Shown: positions 7,457 through 16,497 of the stretch, piece after piece | Numbering within the stretch: the first letter of the stretch is position 1 | How the letters are laid out: every line of letters starts with the position of its first letter | Assembly (NCBI GenBank): GCA_041917755.1 | Contig: JAYRWY010000017.1 | Location: forward strand, 204,983-268,982 | Reading direction: 5' to 3' | DNA: 64,000 bases | Source of the DNA: RGZA01 sp041917755 | Lineage (GTDB): Bacteria; Pseudomonadota; Alphaproteobacteria; UBA9219; RGZA01 | Translations under genes and position numbers: made by a program | The notes under the pieces: model-generated | The model's database searches: none | Seen by the model: the letters and a program-made list of their open reading frames with translations, nothing else | Told to the model about the DNA's origin: nothing

Positions 7457-9925
7457 ATGCCTGTAATTCCAGTAAAGTTCCGAGTTCATCGGTCGCGGCG
7501 TTACCGTGATGCACGTCCAACGGGCGAGCGCATTGCTGAGTCTATGGGCTCACCAAATACAATTAGTTACATCTATTTCTCGCTGGCAATGGCATTGATT
7601 ATCCTGCCGATGGTGGGGTTGCAGTTTGCGTTGGCGATTGCAGATGCGCTGGCGGTTATCGCGTGGCTTTATGCACGTTGGTATAATTCGCAGAAGTTTT
7701 CACTGCCATTGAAGATGCCGGCTTATTCTGATCGTAAAGATCCTAAAAATCCAATTCCAGGCACCGATAATGTGGCTGGTAAATCTGAAGGCATTTTGTT
7801 TTTAGGTAATGAGCGCGATCCGCCCAGCAATAAAGAAATATGGCTGACGAATAGCGATGCACGTACGCATACCTTATTTCTTGGTACAACAGGTACCGGT
7901 AAAACCGAAGGCTTGAAATCGCTGGTGAGCAATGCGCTTGCATGGGGGTCGGGCTTTGTGTACGTGGATGGTAAAGCTGATACCGATTTGTGGGCTGGTC
8001 TTTACAGTTTAACGCGCCGGTTTGGCCGCGAAGACGATTTGTTGGTGTTGAATTACATTACCGGTAACTCTGATGACGCATCGGTTTCCAATACCATGAA
8101 TCCGTTTGCGAATGGTTCGTCTTCCTTCCTTTCTAACATGATCACCAGTTTGATGCCGGATGCCGGCGGTGATAACGCAATGTGGAAAGAACGTGCCGTG
8201 GCGCTGATGTTTGCGTTGATGCCCGCGTTGACCTTTAAACGTGACAAGCAGGGCTTGCTGATGGATATCGGCACCGTGCGCGAGTTCATTGAATTAAAGC
8301 CAATTGTAAAATTATCGCGCGATACTACTCTGCCTGAGCGCATTATTCGCGGGTTACAGGGTTATCTATCCACCTTGCCGGGCTATGTGGATGAAGCATT
8401 TGATGATGATGGTAATGAAAAACCGCCAAGCCCCGATGCGCCGATGTATGACTTGCAGATTGCGCGTCAACAGCACGGTTATCTATCCATGCAATTCACA
8501 CGTGCATTCCAATCTTTGGCGGATGAATACGGCTTTATCTTCAGAGCGCAGCTAGCGGATATTGATACCATCGACGTGGTACTTAATCGACGCATGCTAA
8601 TCGGTCTTATCCCGTCACTTGAAAAGTCGGGCGATGAAGCTGCAAACCTTGGTAAAATTATCGCTGCGTCACTCAAAGGCATGATGGGTTCGACCCTTGG
8701 TGCGTCTGTGGAAGGTTCATGGGAAGATACCATTGAAAGCAAACAGACGCGTTCACCATCACCTTATATGACTGTCTTCGACGAAGTTGGTTACTATACC
8801 GCGCAAGGTATGGCGGTGATGGCCGCGCAGGCTCGTTCACTTGGTTTTGCACTCGTGTTTGCTGCGCAGGATATTCCTGCCATGGAAAAGCGTGTGAAGC
8901 AGGAAGCTCACTCCATCTTGGGTAACTGCAACTTGAAAATTTTTGGTAAGTTGGAAGATCCGCTTGAAACCAAAAAGTTCTTTGACGACCACGTGGGATC
9001 GGTTTGGCTTTATGAAAGTACCGGTTTTAATGCGCCGACAAATTTGATGTCGTCGTTCTTCGTCAATAATCCGTATATCGATAATCGCCAAACTGGTACC
9101 CTGCAAGAACGTAAGCGTACCAACTATGACTGGCTTCGTGAAATGCGCGAAGGTCAGGTCATTATGATGTTCCATGACTTCATTGTCTCGGTACAGCTGT
9201 TCCATGCGGAGCCGAAAAAGGTTCGCGCGATGCGCGTGCAGCGTTTACTGCCGGTGCCTGGCTTTACCACCAGTACGCAGGCCAAAGAACGCATGGTCAC
9301 CGATTTATCGCGCAAGCTGGAAGATCCCGAATGGATTGCAGCAAAGGCGATGTCTCCGGCGCAGGTGCAGCCCGAAATCAAGGCATTGAGTGTTGGGTAT
9401 GAGCAGGCTGTATCATCCGGCTTGAAACCGGTACAGGCTGCTATGGCCGCGCTGGCCGGATTATCAGAGCTTGCCGAAAAAGCAAAAGCTGAAGAAAGCG
9501 CGAGTGGTGGCAGCGGGCGCGGTAAAATCAACATGGATGAGTTGGATAATATTGAAGAAGTACAGCCACAAGCCCAACCAGCAGCGCGGCAGCAAATTCC
9601 GCAGCAACCATATCAGCAGCCGCAGGATGATTATCAAGAACCTTATGCGGGAAGTCAGCGTTCAAATAATCCGGCGTCTAATAATCCGGGCTTTGGCGAT
9701 GATTTCGATTATCGCCCACGTGCGACCAGCAAGCTCAAGAAAATGGGCGTGGGTCTCGAAGACATCGCAGCAATTAAAGCAAAAGATTTGGCTGGCAAGA
9801 GCGAAGAGTCTGCTGCACTTCAAGAGTTGCCACCCGAAATTGCTGCGTTATTACAAAAAGGCGCGCAGGACATATCCCAGACGCTGTTCTCGGATACAGG
9901 TAGCACCGGCGGCGATGCCGAGTAG
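7457..9925 (+). CDS. icmO: IcmO/DotL (TrbC)-like type IV coupling ATPase
   Basis: An 822-residue VirD4-type coupling protein. Two transmembrane stretches lie near residues 33-75 (IYFSLAMALIILPMVGLQFAL and following). The P-loop is GTTGTGKT at 143-150 and Walker B is VFDEVG around D442-E443. Dot/Icm coupling proteins of this length recruit protein substrates to the channel; TrbC is the IncI homologue used in DNA transfer. The C-terminal 150 residues are unusual: a Gln/Pro/Asn-rich low-complexity stretch at about 700-750, followed by an acidic tail. In Legionella the extended C-terminus binds the IcmS/IcmW adaptor; no IcmS or IcmW gene is recognisable here. A GAGAAG ribosome binding site precedes the ATG at 7457. 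It closes the first T4BSS gene block. Confidence 0.93.
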   Translation: MPVIPVKFRVHRSRRYRDARPTGERIAESMGSPNTISYIYFSLAMALIILPMVGLQFALAIADALAVIAWLYARWYNSQKFSLPLKMPAYSDRKDPKNPIPGTDNVAGKSEGILFLGNERDPPSNKEIWLTNSDARTHTLFLGTTGTGKTEGLKSLVSNALAWGSGFVYVDGKADTDLWAGLYSLTRRFGREDDLLVLNYITGNSDDASVSNTMNPFANGSSSFLSNMITSLMPDAGGDNAMWKERAVALMFALMPALTFKRDKQGLLMDIGTVREFIELKPIVKLSRDTTLPERIIRGLQGYLSTLPGYVDEAFDDDGNEKPPSPDAPMYDLQIARQQHGYLSMQFTRAFQSLADEYGFIFRAQLADIDTIDVVLNRRMLIGLIPSLEKSGDEAANLGKIIAASLKGMMGSTLGASVEGSWEDTIESKQTRSPSPYMTVFDEVGYYTAQGMAVMAAQARSLGFALVFAAQDIPAMEKRVKQEAHSILGNCNLKIFGKLEDPLETKKFFDDHVGSVWLYESTGFNAPTNLMSSFFVNNPYIDNRQTGTLQERKRTNYDWLREMREGQVIMMFHDFIVSVQLFHAEPKKVRAMRVQRLLPVPGFTTSTQAKERMVTDLSRKLEDPEWIAAKAMSPAQVQPEIKALSVGYEQAVSSGLKPVQAAMAALAGLSELAEKAKAEESASGGSGRGKINMDELDNIEEVQPQAQPAARQQIPQQPYQQPQDDYQEPYAGSQRSNNPASNNPGFGDDFDYRPRATSKLKKMGVGLEDIAAIKAKDLAGKSEESAALQELPPEIAALLQKGAQDISQTLFSDTGSTGGDAE

Positions 9926-10123
9926 CGTTATAATCAAGCTGTACAAGCGTGCATCTTAACCATTCATTATCCAAAAATTAAAGTTTGCCACATATAATCT
10001 TAAATATGTTTTTACTATATTAATGCTCTTAATAGTTTGAATGGTATTAGGTTTTTCAGCGTGGTTTATTTAATTGTGCTGCTGTTTAACCAAAAGATGT
10101 TTGCAAAAGGATTTGAAGCCGTG
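9926..10123. promoter_or_regulatory. AT-rich gap before exported-protein block
   Basis: About 200 bases after icmO, AT-rich between 9960 and 10050, with no convincing terminator. It probably holds the promoter for the exported-protein genes that follow, but no -10/-35 pair is clear. An upstream TTG-initiated extension of the next gene (from 10037) is open but lacks a ribosome binding site. Confidence 0.3.
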
Positions 10124-10675
10124 ATGCACCCAACAGCCCTTTATGGACGCAACCTGCTGATCAAGCGATCTTTGGTTCTGGCTGTTTTGTTATTGGTGTC
10201 ATGTTTTGCATCATCTTCATACGCGGACTTGTATTGCGATCCGCAAATCAAGTCACGTTCTGAGCAAAATCGCCAAAATGCGATTATGAAGGATATCGCC
10301 CGCTTTGAAGGGTCATATGGCCAGCCAAACAGTTTTGATAGCCTGTATTGCGGCGCGCAGATTACATCCGGGTTTGATCAAATTGGACAAAGCCTCGTGG
10401 GTGGTATCGCAGGCCAAGTGAATAATCTGATTAATCAGTTATTCCAGCGTGCATGCAGAGCGGCAATCGCACCAATTCAAAATTTGGCATCGCAAACCTG
10501 TGTTCCGAATTTCACCAGAAATTATTTTGATACCAGCTTCTTGAACAGCATTTTTGGCAATCAGAATAGAAACAATTATTGCCCGGGCACGCAGCTTATT
10601 CAAGTAACGCCAATTATTGGTGGGTCTGGCTATTCAGGCGGTGGGTATAGCTCCACTCCAGATTTGTATTGGTGA
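10124..10675 (+). CDS. Unknown exported Cys-containing protein with repeated LYC motif
   Basis: A 183-residue protein not recognised as any family. The N-terminus is a signal peptide (KRSLVLAVLLLVSCFASSSYA). LVSC would fit a lipoprotein signal, while SSSYA followed by D fits ordinary signal peptidase, so anchoring is undecided. The mature part has five cysteines. A short motif is repeated: LYCDPQIKS and, about 40 residues later, LYCGAQITS, suggesting an internal duplication. The C-terminus is Gly/Ser/Tyr-rich. The start is taken at the ATG at 10124 because AAAGGA lies upstream and the signal peptide then begins normally; a GTG at 10121 is equally possible. It overlaps or abuts the next gene, so both belong to the same transcript. 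Confidence 0.7.
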   Translation: MHPTALYGRNLLIKRSLVLAVLLLVSCFASSSYADLYCDPQIKSRSEQNRQNAIMKDIARFEGSYGQPNSFDSLYCGAQITSGFDQIGQSLVGGIAGQVNNLINQLFQRACRAAIAPIQNLASQTCVPNFTRNYFDTSFLNSIFGNQNRNNYCPGTQLIQVTPIIGGSGYSGGGYSSTPDLYW

Positions 10676-10680
10676 TATAC

Positions 10681-12240
10681 ATGACAACATTTATGCCATC
10701 ACACAACTTAAGCAAGCAAATTGGTTTCATGGCGCTGGCCTTGGTGCTGTCATCGATGCCTGCAGTCGCCCGTGCAGATGCAACCTCAAGCCTGATTGCG
10801 GCATTGTTCGGTGTAGGCAATACGGGCGGTGGCGGTGGACAATATGTGAACGGCGATCCTGCCACGCAGGTTATCCCATTGCTTCAACAAATTTATAAGC
10901 AGAATGCGAATAATGCTGGTGTAGATAATGACGGTAAGCGTCTGCAAACGCGCACGGCAACCCAGATTGCAGATTACCAAGAACAAAATCAATGGGAGCG
11001 GGAGCGTCGTTTACGTAACGATGAAATCGCCCGTAATTATCCTGAAATGTCCAATTATTCCTGTGCTATCGCATCGGTTGCGCAGAGTGGCGGAATTATT
11101 GACAGCGCGGCAGCCAATACAACTGCTCAGGTCGCACAGTTGCTTACCAGTGGTATGTACAAAAGTGTGATGTTGGCAACCGAATTGTCCGCTGATTATA
11201 AAGCGCAGATTTGGTGCAAGCTTGGTGCCACAGGTATCAATGGCACCTGCACCACTGATTATGATATTTTGACAAAAGGCGCAGATAACGGCCACACCAA
11301 TGCCATCACCGTGAAAGATAGCATTCCGTGCGACATGCCGGGCGTGGTTCAAGAATTTGAAGCAATGAGAAATCCAAAAAACTGGAATCCAAATCCACGC
11401 CATAAAGAATGCGTCGCGGCAATCTTGTCGATTGCAAACGAGTATCCGGTCTCCAGTTCTTTACCGACCAAGGAAGAAGCATCTACAACGGACGGTAAAA
11501 AGATTTGGGATAGAAAAATAAATCAAATTGCTATGGCCGCTGGCGCCAAAGGCGGGGTGTTTGAAAAATTCAATGAACGTGTATCGGTGCCATCTGGTGC
11601 GTATGGATGTAATCGTAACATTCAAGCGGGTGGACGCGATATGTACACGCTCTTGCGCGAAGATTATCTTCTAGTGAATGCAACGCGCGAGCCCCGGCCA
11701 ACCGAGGCAACCTCATTTGGTATGCCGCCCTCCGGATTCTGCATCAGCAAGATGCAATATACCAAAGGCCAGATTTTAATGGCCAAGGAAAACCGCCGCG
11801 AAAAAGCTGGCGCACGTAACTTGATACAACTTGCTGAAGATCAAGAAGCCATCATGTTGGGAAACTTTGAATCCAACTATCATTCGCGTACCGCGCAAAT
11901 TGGCGGTATTAATACAGATGGTCTGAATGATATGGACAGGGGACTGGCCGAACGCAGGGTTAGCTCGAACGACCATCATCAAGAAGAGTTGTTGGGCGCC
12001 ATTCGCCAATTGACGAGTGAAATCAAAAAAATGAATGCTGGCGTTTATGCCGATAAAGTTCAGGAAGTATCTTTGAAAAAAGGAAGTAAAAAACGCCCAG
12101 TGCCCGTGGGTGCATCTATAGCCGAGAAATCGGCCGAGGTAACAGATGCACTCAAGGAAATGGGCTTAAAGGTCAGCGCTCCATCCAATGGAGTATTGGC
12201 GCCCATTACCCAGGAATTTCCTGTATTGCCGCCCCAGTAG
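10681..12240 (+). CDS. Unknown exported Cys-rich protein, about 519 residues
   Basis: Not recognised. A signal peptide (IGFMALALVLSSMPAVARA) is followed by a Gly-rich stretch and a large domain with seven cysteines (in NYSC, IWC, NGTC, SIPC, HKEC, AYGC, SGFC). The last third is helical and charged (ENRREKAGARNLIQLAEDQEA, HHQEELLGAIRQLTSEIKKM), compatible with a coiled coil, and ends in a Pro-rich tail. The ATG at 10681 is used. A GTG at 10672 overlaps the upstream TGA as GTGA and would give translational coupling, adding three residues. Position inside the type IVB cluster and the seven cysteines link it to the neighbouring exported proteins. A structural or substrate role outside the inner membrane is inferred, not shown. 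Confidence 0.75.
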   Translation: MTTFMPSHNLSKQIGFMALALVLSSMPAVARADATSSLIAALFGVGNTGGGGGQYVNGDPATQVIPLLQQIYKQNANNAGVDNDGKRLQTRTATQIADYQEQNQWERERRLRNDEIARNYPEMSNYSCAIASVAQSGGIIDSAAANTTAQVAQLLTSGMYKSVMLATELSADYKAQIWCKLGATGINGTCTTDYDILTKGADNGHTNAITVKDSIPCDMPGVVQEFEAMRNPKNWNPNPRHKECVAAILSIANEYPVSSSLPTKEEASTTDGKKIWDRKINQIAMAAGAKGGVFEKFNERVSVPSGAYGCNRNIQAGGRDMYTLLREDYLLVNATREPRPTEATSFGMPPSGFCISKMQYTKGQILMAKENRREKAGARNLIQLAEDQEAIMLGNFESNYHSRTAQIGGINTDGLNDMDRGLAERRVSSNDHHQEELLGAIRQLTSEIKKMNAGVYADKVQEVSLKKGSKKRPVPVGASIAEKSAEVTDALKEMGLKVSAPSNGVLAPITQEFPVLPPQ

Positions 12241-12454
12241 TCGTGCTGAGTAGTAATCTTGGTTAAGTAAGAATTACTTTTCCAGACAACACTTCCTCAC
12301 CCCAAAAATTATAACGTTACTGAAATGCTCACAGCTATTTGCTGTGTTGGCATTCGAATCATGCTGCGCGTGGTGAAAGTAAATTAAGTCTCTGTTAAGA
12401 ATCTAGGAGCAAATTAGGCTAAATTTATTAAGAATTTTATGGAGTAGCTGCGGA
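12241..12454. promoter_or_regulatory. Intergenic region with interrupted hairpin
   Basis: About 210 bases between two exported-protein genes. An imperfect hairpin lies at 12324-12354: AATGC/GCATT outside and CACAGC/GCTGTG inside, with a TATTT loop. There is no T-tract, so it is not a clear terminator. AT-rich bases from 12385 to 12440 may hold a promoter for the next gene. Confidence 0.35.
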
Positions 12455-13345
12455 ATGATTACTTTAGCACGCAAGCCTTTGAAAAGCCTTATGGCATCGG
12501 CATTACCTCTCCTTGTTGCCTTGCTGTTTATTTCACATCCGAACACAACGCTTGCATGTGATACGTGTGATACCCAAGAAAAAACCAACATGGACACAAC
12601 CATGGAAACCGCTCAGGACGAAGCGGTCAACAATGATGAGAAAGATTATGCAGAGCAGTATCCACGTGAGCAGGCTTGCGCGGATGGTGGTGCCAACCCG
12701 AATATTGATGGTGTATCGCAAGGTTGTACATCAGGAAATTATGCATCAATTGATTATGAAAATAAGGTCGTTGAATATTACCGCTATCAGGTTCCGTCAT
12801 TCAAAACATCGGATGCAATCAAACCAGCATTTCATATCGCGCAGAATGACCGTAGCTGCCAAATTTTAAGTCAGCCAGCCGCGAAGCAAAGTCCAACCTT
12901 TGCGAATAATAATACGGCCTATCCTACATCAAATTATTATCAGCCGGTTGCCTTCATGGGAAATACGCCACGCCCATCCAGTTTGTATTCTGATTTAACG
13001 CATGTTGCATTGGATATGAGCTCGGTGATTGGCCCAATTGGTCAAAACTTCACCAACATTTTATCAAGCGGTGGCATGGGGGATCTGATCAAAAATTTCT
13101 GTCAGGCCAACCCAGGCGGTGCCAGCATTTGCCAAGGTATGAAAGGCTCCCAAGAAACCGGTTCGCAAGGCTTGCAAAACATGGCCAAGGCTTCCAAACG
13201 TCCGTTGGATGGCCAAGGTTCAGTCGGCAAACCTCAAAAAAGCCAGAAAACCAATCAACGCAGAATTGCGCAAAACCGTGAGCCGCAAGAAAGAAAAGAT
13301 TGCCAACGTCGCGGTTCTGATGGTTTTGGTTGCACCGGTCAATAA
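12455..13345 (+). CDS. Unknown exported Cys-rich protein, 296 residues
   Basis: Not recognised. The N-terminal signal peptide (SLMASALPLLVALLFISHPN) is followed directly by CDTC, and nine cysteines lie in the mature protein, the last two in a basic C-terminus (KDCQRR, FGCTGQ). The central part is Asn/Ser/Tyr-rich; the region FTNILSSGGMGDLIKNFC is the only well-packed helix-like stretch. The C-terminal 70 residues are Lys/Gln/Arg-rich and probably disordered. The ATG at 12455 is used; no strong ribosome binding site precedes it. It is followed after 15 bases by the next exported-protein gene, with a good AAGGGAAA site between them, so the two are co-transcribed. Confidence 0.7.
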   Translation: MITLARKPLKSLMASALPLLVALLFISHPNTTLACDTCDTQEKTNMDTTMETAQDEAVNNDEKDYAEQYPREQACADGGANPNIDGVSQGCTSGNYASIDYENKVVEYYRYQVPSFKTSDAIKPAFHIAQNDRSCQILSQPAAKQSPTFANNNTAYPTSNYYQPVAFMGNTPRPSSLYSDLTHVALDMSSVIGPIGQNFTNILSSGGMGDLIKNFCQANPGGASICQGMKGSQETGSQGLQNMAKASKRPLDGQGSVGKPQKSQKTNQRRIAQNREPQERKDCQRRGSDGFGCTGQ

Positions 13346-13360
13346 CAAGGGAAACGCACT

Positions 13361-15385
13361 ATGAAAAAAACAATCCTTACACTTTCTCTTGCTGCTGTAA
13401 CACTCACCGCATTGTGTGTGTCTGCGCCTGCTTACGCCAGCTTCGGCAATTCAGGCCTAACTTTTGATGACGCGCCAAAGCCTGCGAGAAAGAATATTCC
13501 GCCAACCCCAGGTACATTTGAAGAGGGATTAATTTCGCTGAATACGGAAAGTATTGTGGCGGGCACAAACGATATCAAGCGTGATACCAAACCGCAGTCC
13601 CCTTCGGAAATCGCCGCTGCCCACGCTCGAGCTGTTGCTCAGCGTTTAAGAGATCAGCAAAATTTGAATACACGCCGTGCTGCGGAATTACGTGAACGAC
13701 GCGCCAAAATCCGCAGAGAGCGCCAACCAGGTCAGGATGATAATGAAACAGCCGCAACATCACGTACGCAGCGTCAAACTGATACCTGGAGTGCCAAAGG
13801 CCCCAAACTTTTAACCTCGGCCCTTAGCGAAGTGGTAATGGGTGTAAACCGTGACCCTCAAACTGGCACGGGTAATCCACTGGGCCGTATTGAACGATTG
13901 AAGAGGGGACCTGGTTGTCATGCCGTTGATCTATGTGGCGCAGATGCCAGCGATTATTTAACTCCGCGTGACCAGTTTGCATTATTTATGGCCCGTGCGT
14001 GCAATTCCTTAAACATATGTGATCAATATGGCGGCACGGATAAAGACATCGCATTCTTGCGTGCCAAGCATGGTTTGCCAATGTTTGCGGCTGTTGATGA
14101 AAGTGGAAAGCTCAAAGCTGTACCGATTGCCGCAGGTGGCGGTGGTGGCGGCGATGATTTCAAAGGATCGGCTGTTCAACCTGATCAATTCAAAACCGCA
14201 GATGGATGCGAAGTTGAAGCAGGCAAATGTCTTGATGCAATCGTGACCACTGCGTTGGTGCGTGTAGGCTTTGTTGCGCCAGATTTGAAAGCTGAAAATG
14301 ACAGCGATCGTTTCAAAAAACATGCTGATTACCGCGTGATGGGTGATGACGGCATGCTGGTTAAGGCTGCATTCTATGGCGGCGGTGCAAATGGCCGGGA
14401 AAAGAAAAACTATTTGTTGGCTGAATCTGAAACCCTTGTTGAATTGCGCACCATTGAAGCGTTGCAACGCCAAGCACAGGTGGGGGATGAGTTGTCCCGC
14501 GTGAGCTGTATGGTAGGTGGCGCATTGCGCCCGAGCCAAAAAGGCCCGACCGATGACAAGATGGATAACCTTATGAACAAGGCTGGTACGCCTCGTAACA
14601 AATCAACGGGCGGCTATTCGCAGCGCGATAGACAAAAACTGAACAGAGCGCAAATTGCCCAACGCAATGCAGGTACAGATTCGGAGGCAAGAACTCCGGC
14701 TGAACGCATTGGCGATAGTGAGGATAGCCGTAAAACCGCTGCTGCATCTGCTGATAAACAATCAGAAAGTGGTCAAAACTGCCCACAATCGGTTGCCAGC
14801 GCCAATAGCGGACCTGCCGGTCAAGCAAACCTTGGACCGCTGAAACTTTTCTATAACCCGCAAGTGATTGCATGGATGAATGATAAGAGCTTCAAGCAAC
14901 GCGTGATTGCGTTCCGCACGGTTCTTCCGGAAATCTATGCAGCTGAAAACGAAGTTATCGACAGAATTACCACTGCGGAAATGACCAATGAGTTCGGCGA
15001 GAAATATGCCCAATATGCATTGGAGCAAAAGCATCGCAATGAGGAATACATGCTTAGCCTCAATAACCAGTTGAAGCAGTTTGGTGTAAACCCGACCAGC
15101 TATCTTCCAGCTGGCGTGGGTGGTAATGATGCAAACATTTATGCTATGAATGCGATAGCACAAGATGCACAACCGGCTCTGCCTACATTTGTGGCAAGCA
15201 TTGTACCTGACATTATCAAGAACGATGCTATGGCTGTGGCGGATGCCAAATGTGATGGGTGCGCAGACTATCCTGCAACCCCGGTTGCGACGGCGCCTGT
15301 CCCTTTCAGCCCTCTGGATAATGATTTATCGACCAAGCTTGTCAGCCGTATGATGGCAACCCCAATCGCGGCTGAGGTAAAGTAG
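13361..15385 (+). CDS. Unknown exported Cys-rich protein, 674 residues
   Basis: Not recognised. A clean signal peptide (MKKTILTLSLAAVTLTALCV, cleavage after AYA) leads into an Arg/Gln-rich helical stretch at about 85-130, which looks like a coiled coil. Two globular-looking regions follow, with ten cysteines in all, several in pairs (GCHAVDLC, ACNSLNIC, GCEVEAGKC, CDGC). A poly-Gly run lies near residue 265. The region around 500-600 (LKLFYNPQVIAWMNDKSF and following) is well conserved-looking and helical. It ends the four-gene block and is followed at once by a strong terminator. Cysteine number and the DsbC-like gene downstream suggest disulfide-dependent folding in the periplasm. No enzymatic motif was found. 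Confidence 0.75.
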   Translation: MKKTILTLSLAAVTLTALCVSAPAYASFGNSGLTFDDAPKPARKNIPPTPGTFEEGLISLNTESIVAGTNDIKRDTKPQSPSEIAAAHARAVAQRLRDQQNLNTRRAAELRERRAKIRRERQPGQDDNETAATSRTQRQTDTWSAKGPKLLTSALSEVVMGVNRDPQTGTGNPLGRIERLKRGPGCHAVDLCGADASDYLTPRDQFALFMARACNSLNICDQYGGTDKDIAFLRAKHGLPMFAAVDESGKLKAVPIAAGGGGGGDDFKGSAVQPDQFKTADGCEVEAGKCLDAIVTTALVRVGFVAPDLKAENDSDRFKKHADYRVMGDDGMLVKAAFYGGGANGREKKNYLLAESETLVELRTIEALQRQAQVGDELSRVSCMVGGALRPSQKGPTDDKMDNLMNKAGTPRNKSTGGYSQRDRQKLNRAQIAQRNAGTDSEARTPAERIGDSEDSRKTAAASADKQSESGQNCPQSVASANSGPAGQANLGPLKLFYNPQVIAWMNDKSFKQRVIAFRTVLPEIYAAENEVIDRITTAEMTNEFGEKYAQYALEQKHRNEEYMLSLNNQLKQFGVNPTSYLPAGVGGNDANIYAMNAIAQDAQPALPTFVASIVPDIIKNDAMAVADAKCDGCADYPATPVATAPVPFSPLDNDLSTKLVSRMMATPIAAEVK

Positions 15386-15400
15386 TTATTTAATCATCCA

Positions 15401-15436
15401 AAAGCCCTGCAACATCGCTGTTGCAGGGCTTTTTTT
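15401..15436 (+). terminator. Rho-independent terminator after exported-protein block
   Basis: A perfect 13-base stem (15401-15413 with 15420-15432), a six-base loop ATCGCT and a run of T to 15436. It lies 15 bases after the stop of the 674-residue exported protein and closes that transcript. Confidence 0.93.
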
Positions 15437-15614
15437 ATGAAAATTGGCTGTTTTTTATTACTGTTTTGGGTATAACCCGCCACAATTGGATGGGCTAGCT
15501 GCGACGGATAAGCATCTTTTCAACCAATACCGTTTATCATTTATGTCTCGCTTTAGTTTGAATACATAATTTTAACCAATTTTTTAACCCTTACGGCCAT
15601 ACCCTATATTCCTG
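15437..15614. promoter_or_regulatory. Promoter-containing gap before second T4BSS block
   Basis: About 180 bases after the terminator. The AT-rich part 15540-15595 contains two TTTTAACC-like repeats (around 15570-15592), with TTAA copies eight bases apart. This is close to, but not, the TTAA-N7-TTAA site of CtrA. A promoter for the next block is expected here, but its elements cannot be fixed by eye. Confidence 0.35.
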
Positions 15615-16490
15615 ATGAGTGAAGCTGCCGCCCTAAAGACCAATGGACCTGCCGGACAGGTATCCGGTAATCGCATGAAGTTGCATGCGCGGGTTGCCGT
15701 GCTCAAACATGTGGTGACGCCGCTATTGCAGGCGATGGCAGAAGTTAAAAACGCCAATAAAGAAAATCCCCAAAGTGCAAATCCGGAAGAAGATGCCAAG
15801 ACTCTTGGCACCTTGGTTGCCGGTGCTATGGCATTATCCAAAGCGGCTACAGAAAATTTTAATGAATCTGGCGGTGCAATTGAAGATAGCGTGCGCTGGA
15901 TGATTGTGCATGCCGCTACGCAAACTGTTGCCGCCCGTTACCGCGCAACTGGAACGATTGTAGAAGCCGAAGAGGCAGTAAACCTTGCTAAGACTACCTT
16001 TGAAATTAAAGAAAAATTTCAAAGTCAAAGCGTGGCGGCCGGTGAATCAGTACCCAACACCTTGGGTGTATTCCGTGCTAAAATGCTGGAAGCCTTGGTC
16101 CCAGTTGTTAACGCAGTGGCTCAATACTCCTTTGGCCGTGCCGAACATTTACTTTTGGCGCAGGTGGCTGAGCGTTTATTAAAAACCGCCGATCAGGTCA
16201 CCCGCAGCCTTGCACCAGCCGGATGTACCCCAAAAGACTGGCGTTTACTGTGCTGGAGCGTGCTTTTGGCAGCTGGATACCTGTATTCCGATTGCCACTT
16301 TGCAGAAGCCGATCGTTTGCTTTATATGGATAAAGAAGAACGAGACATTTATTTTAAAGAGCACGATAATATGCCCCCATTGCATTTTGTATGGCAATCA
16401 TTTGACCAACGTATGGCTATGTTAGCTACCCTGATTACTTACCTTGATGTGCCGGAATCCGCACGTCTTGATGAACAGCAGATGGAGTGA
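15615..16490 (+). CDS. Unknown cytoplasmic helical protein, 291 residues
   Basis: Not recognised. No signal peptide and no transmembrane segment are visible; the protein is almost entirely helical (for example LGTLVAGAMALSKAATENF and LLLAQVAERLLKTADQVTRS), with a Trp/Tyr/Cys-containing C-terminal part (WRLLCWSVLLAAGYLYSDC). The start is the ATG at 15615. It is followed after seven bases by the transglycosylase gene, whose ribosome binding site GGAG lies in its last codons, so the two are translationally linked. Position suggests a cytoplasmic accessory of the type IVB apparatus, for example an adaptor, but there is no sequence evidence for that. Confidence 0.7.
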   Translation: MSEAAALKTNGPAGQVSGNRMKLHARVAVLKHVVTPLLQAMAEVKNANKENPQSANPEEDAKTLGTLVAGAMALSKAATENFNESGGAIEDSVRWMIVHAATQTVAARYRATGTIVEAEEAVNLAKTTFEIKEKFQSQSVAAGESVPNTLGVFRAKMLEALVPVVNAVAQYSFGRAEHLLLAQVAERLLKTADQVTRSLAPAGCTPKDWRLLCWSVLLAAGYLYSDCHFAEADRLLYMDKEERDIYFKEHDNMPPLHFVWQSFDQRMAMLATLITYLDVPESARLDEQQME

Positions 16491-16497
16491 TGATCTC

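Noticed and set aside
15571..15592. CtrA-like site (TTAA copies) before the 291-residue gene
   Set aside because: Spacing is eight bases rather than seven, so it is not a proper CtrA box.
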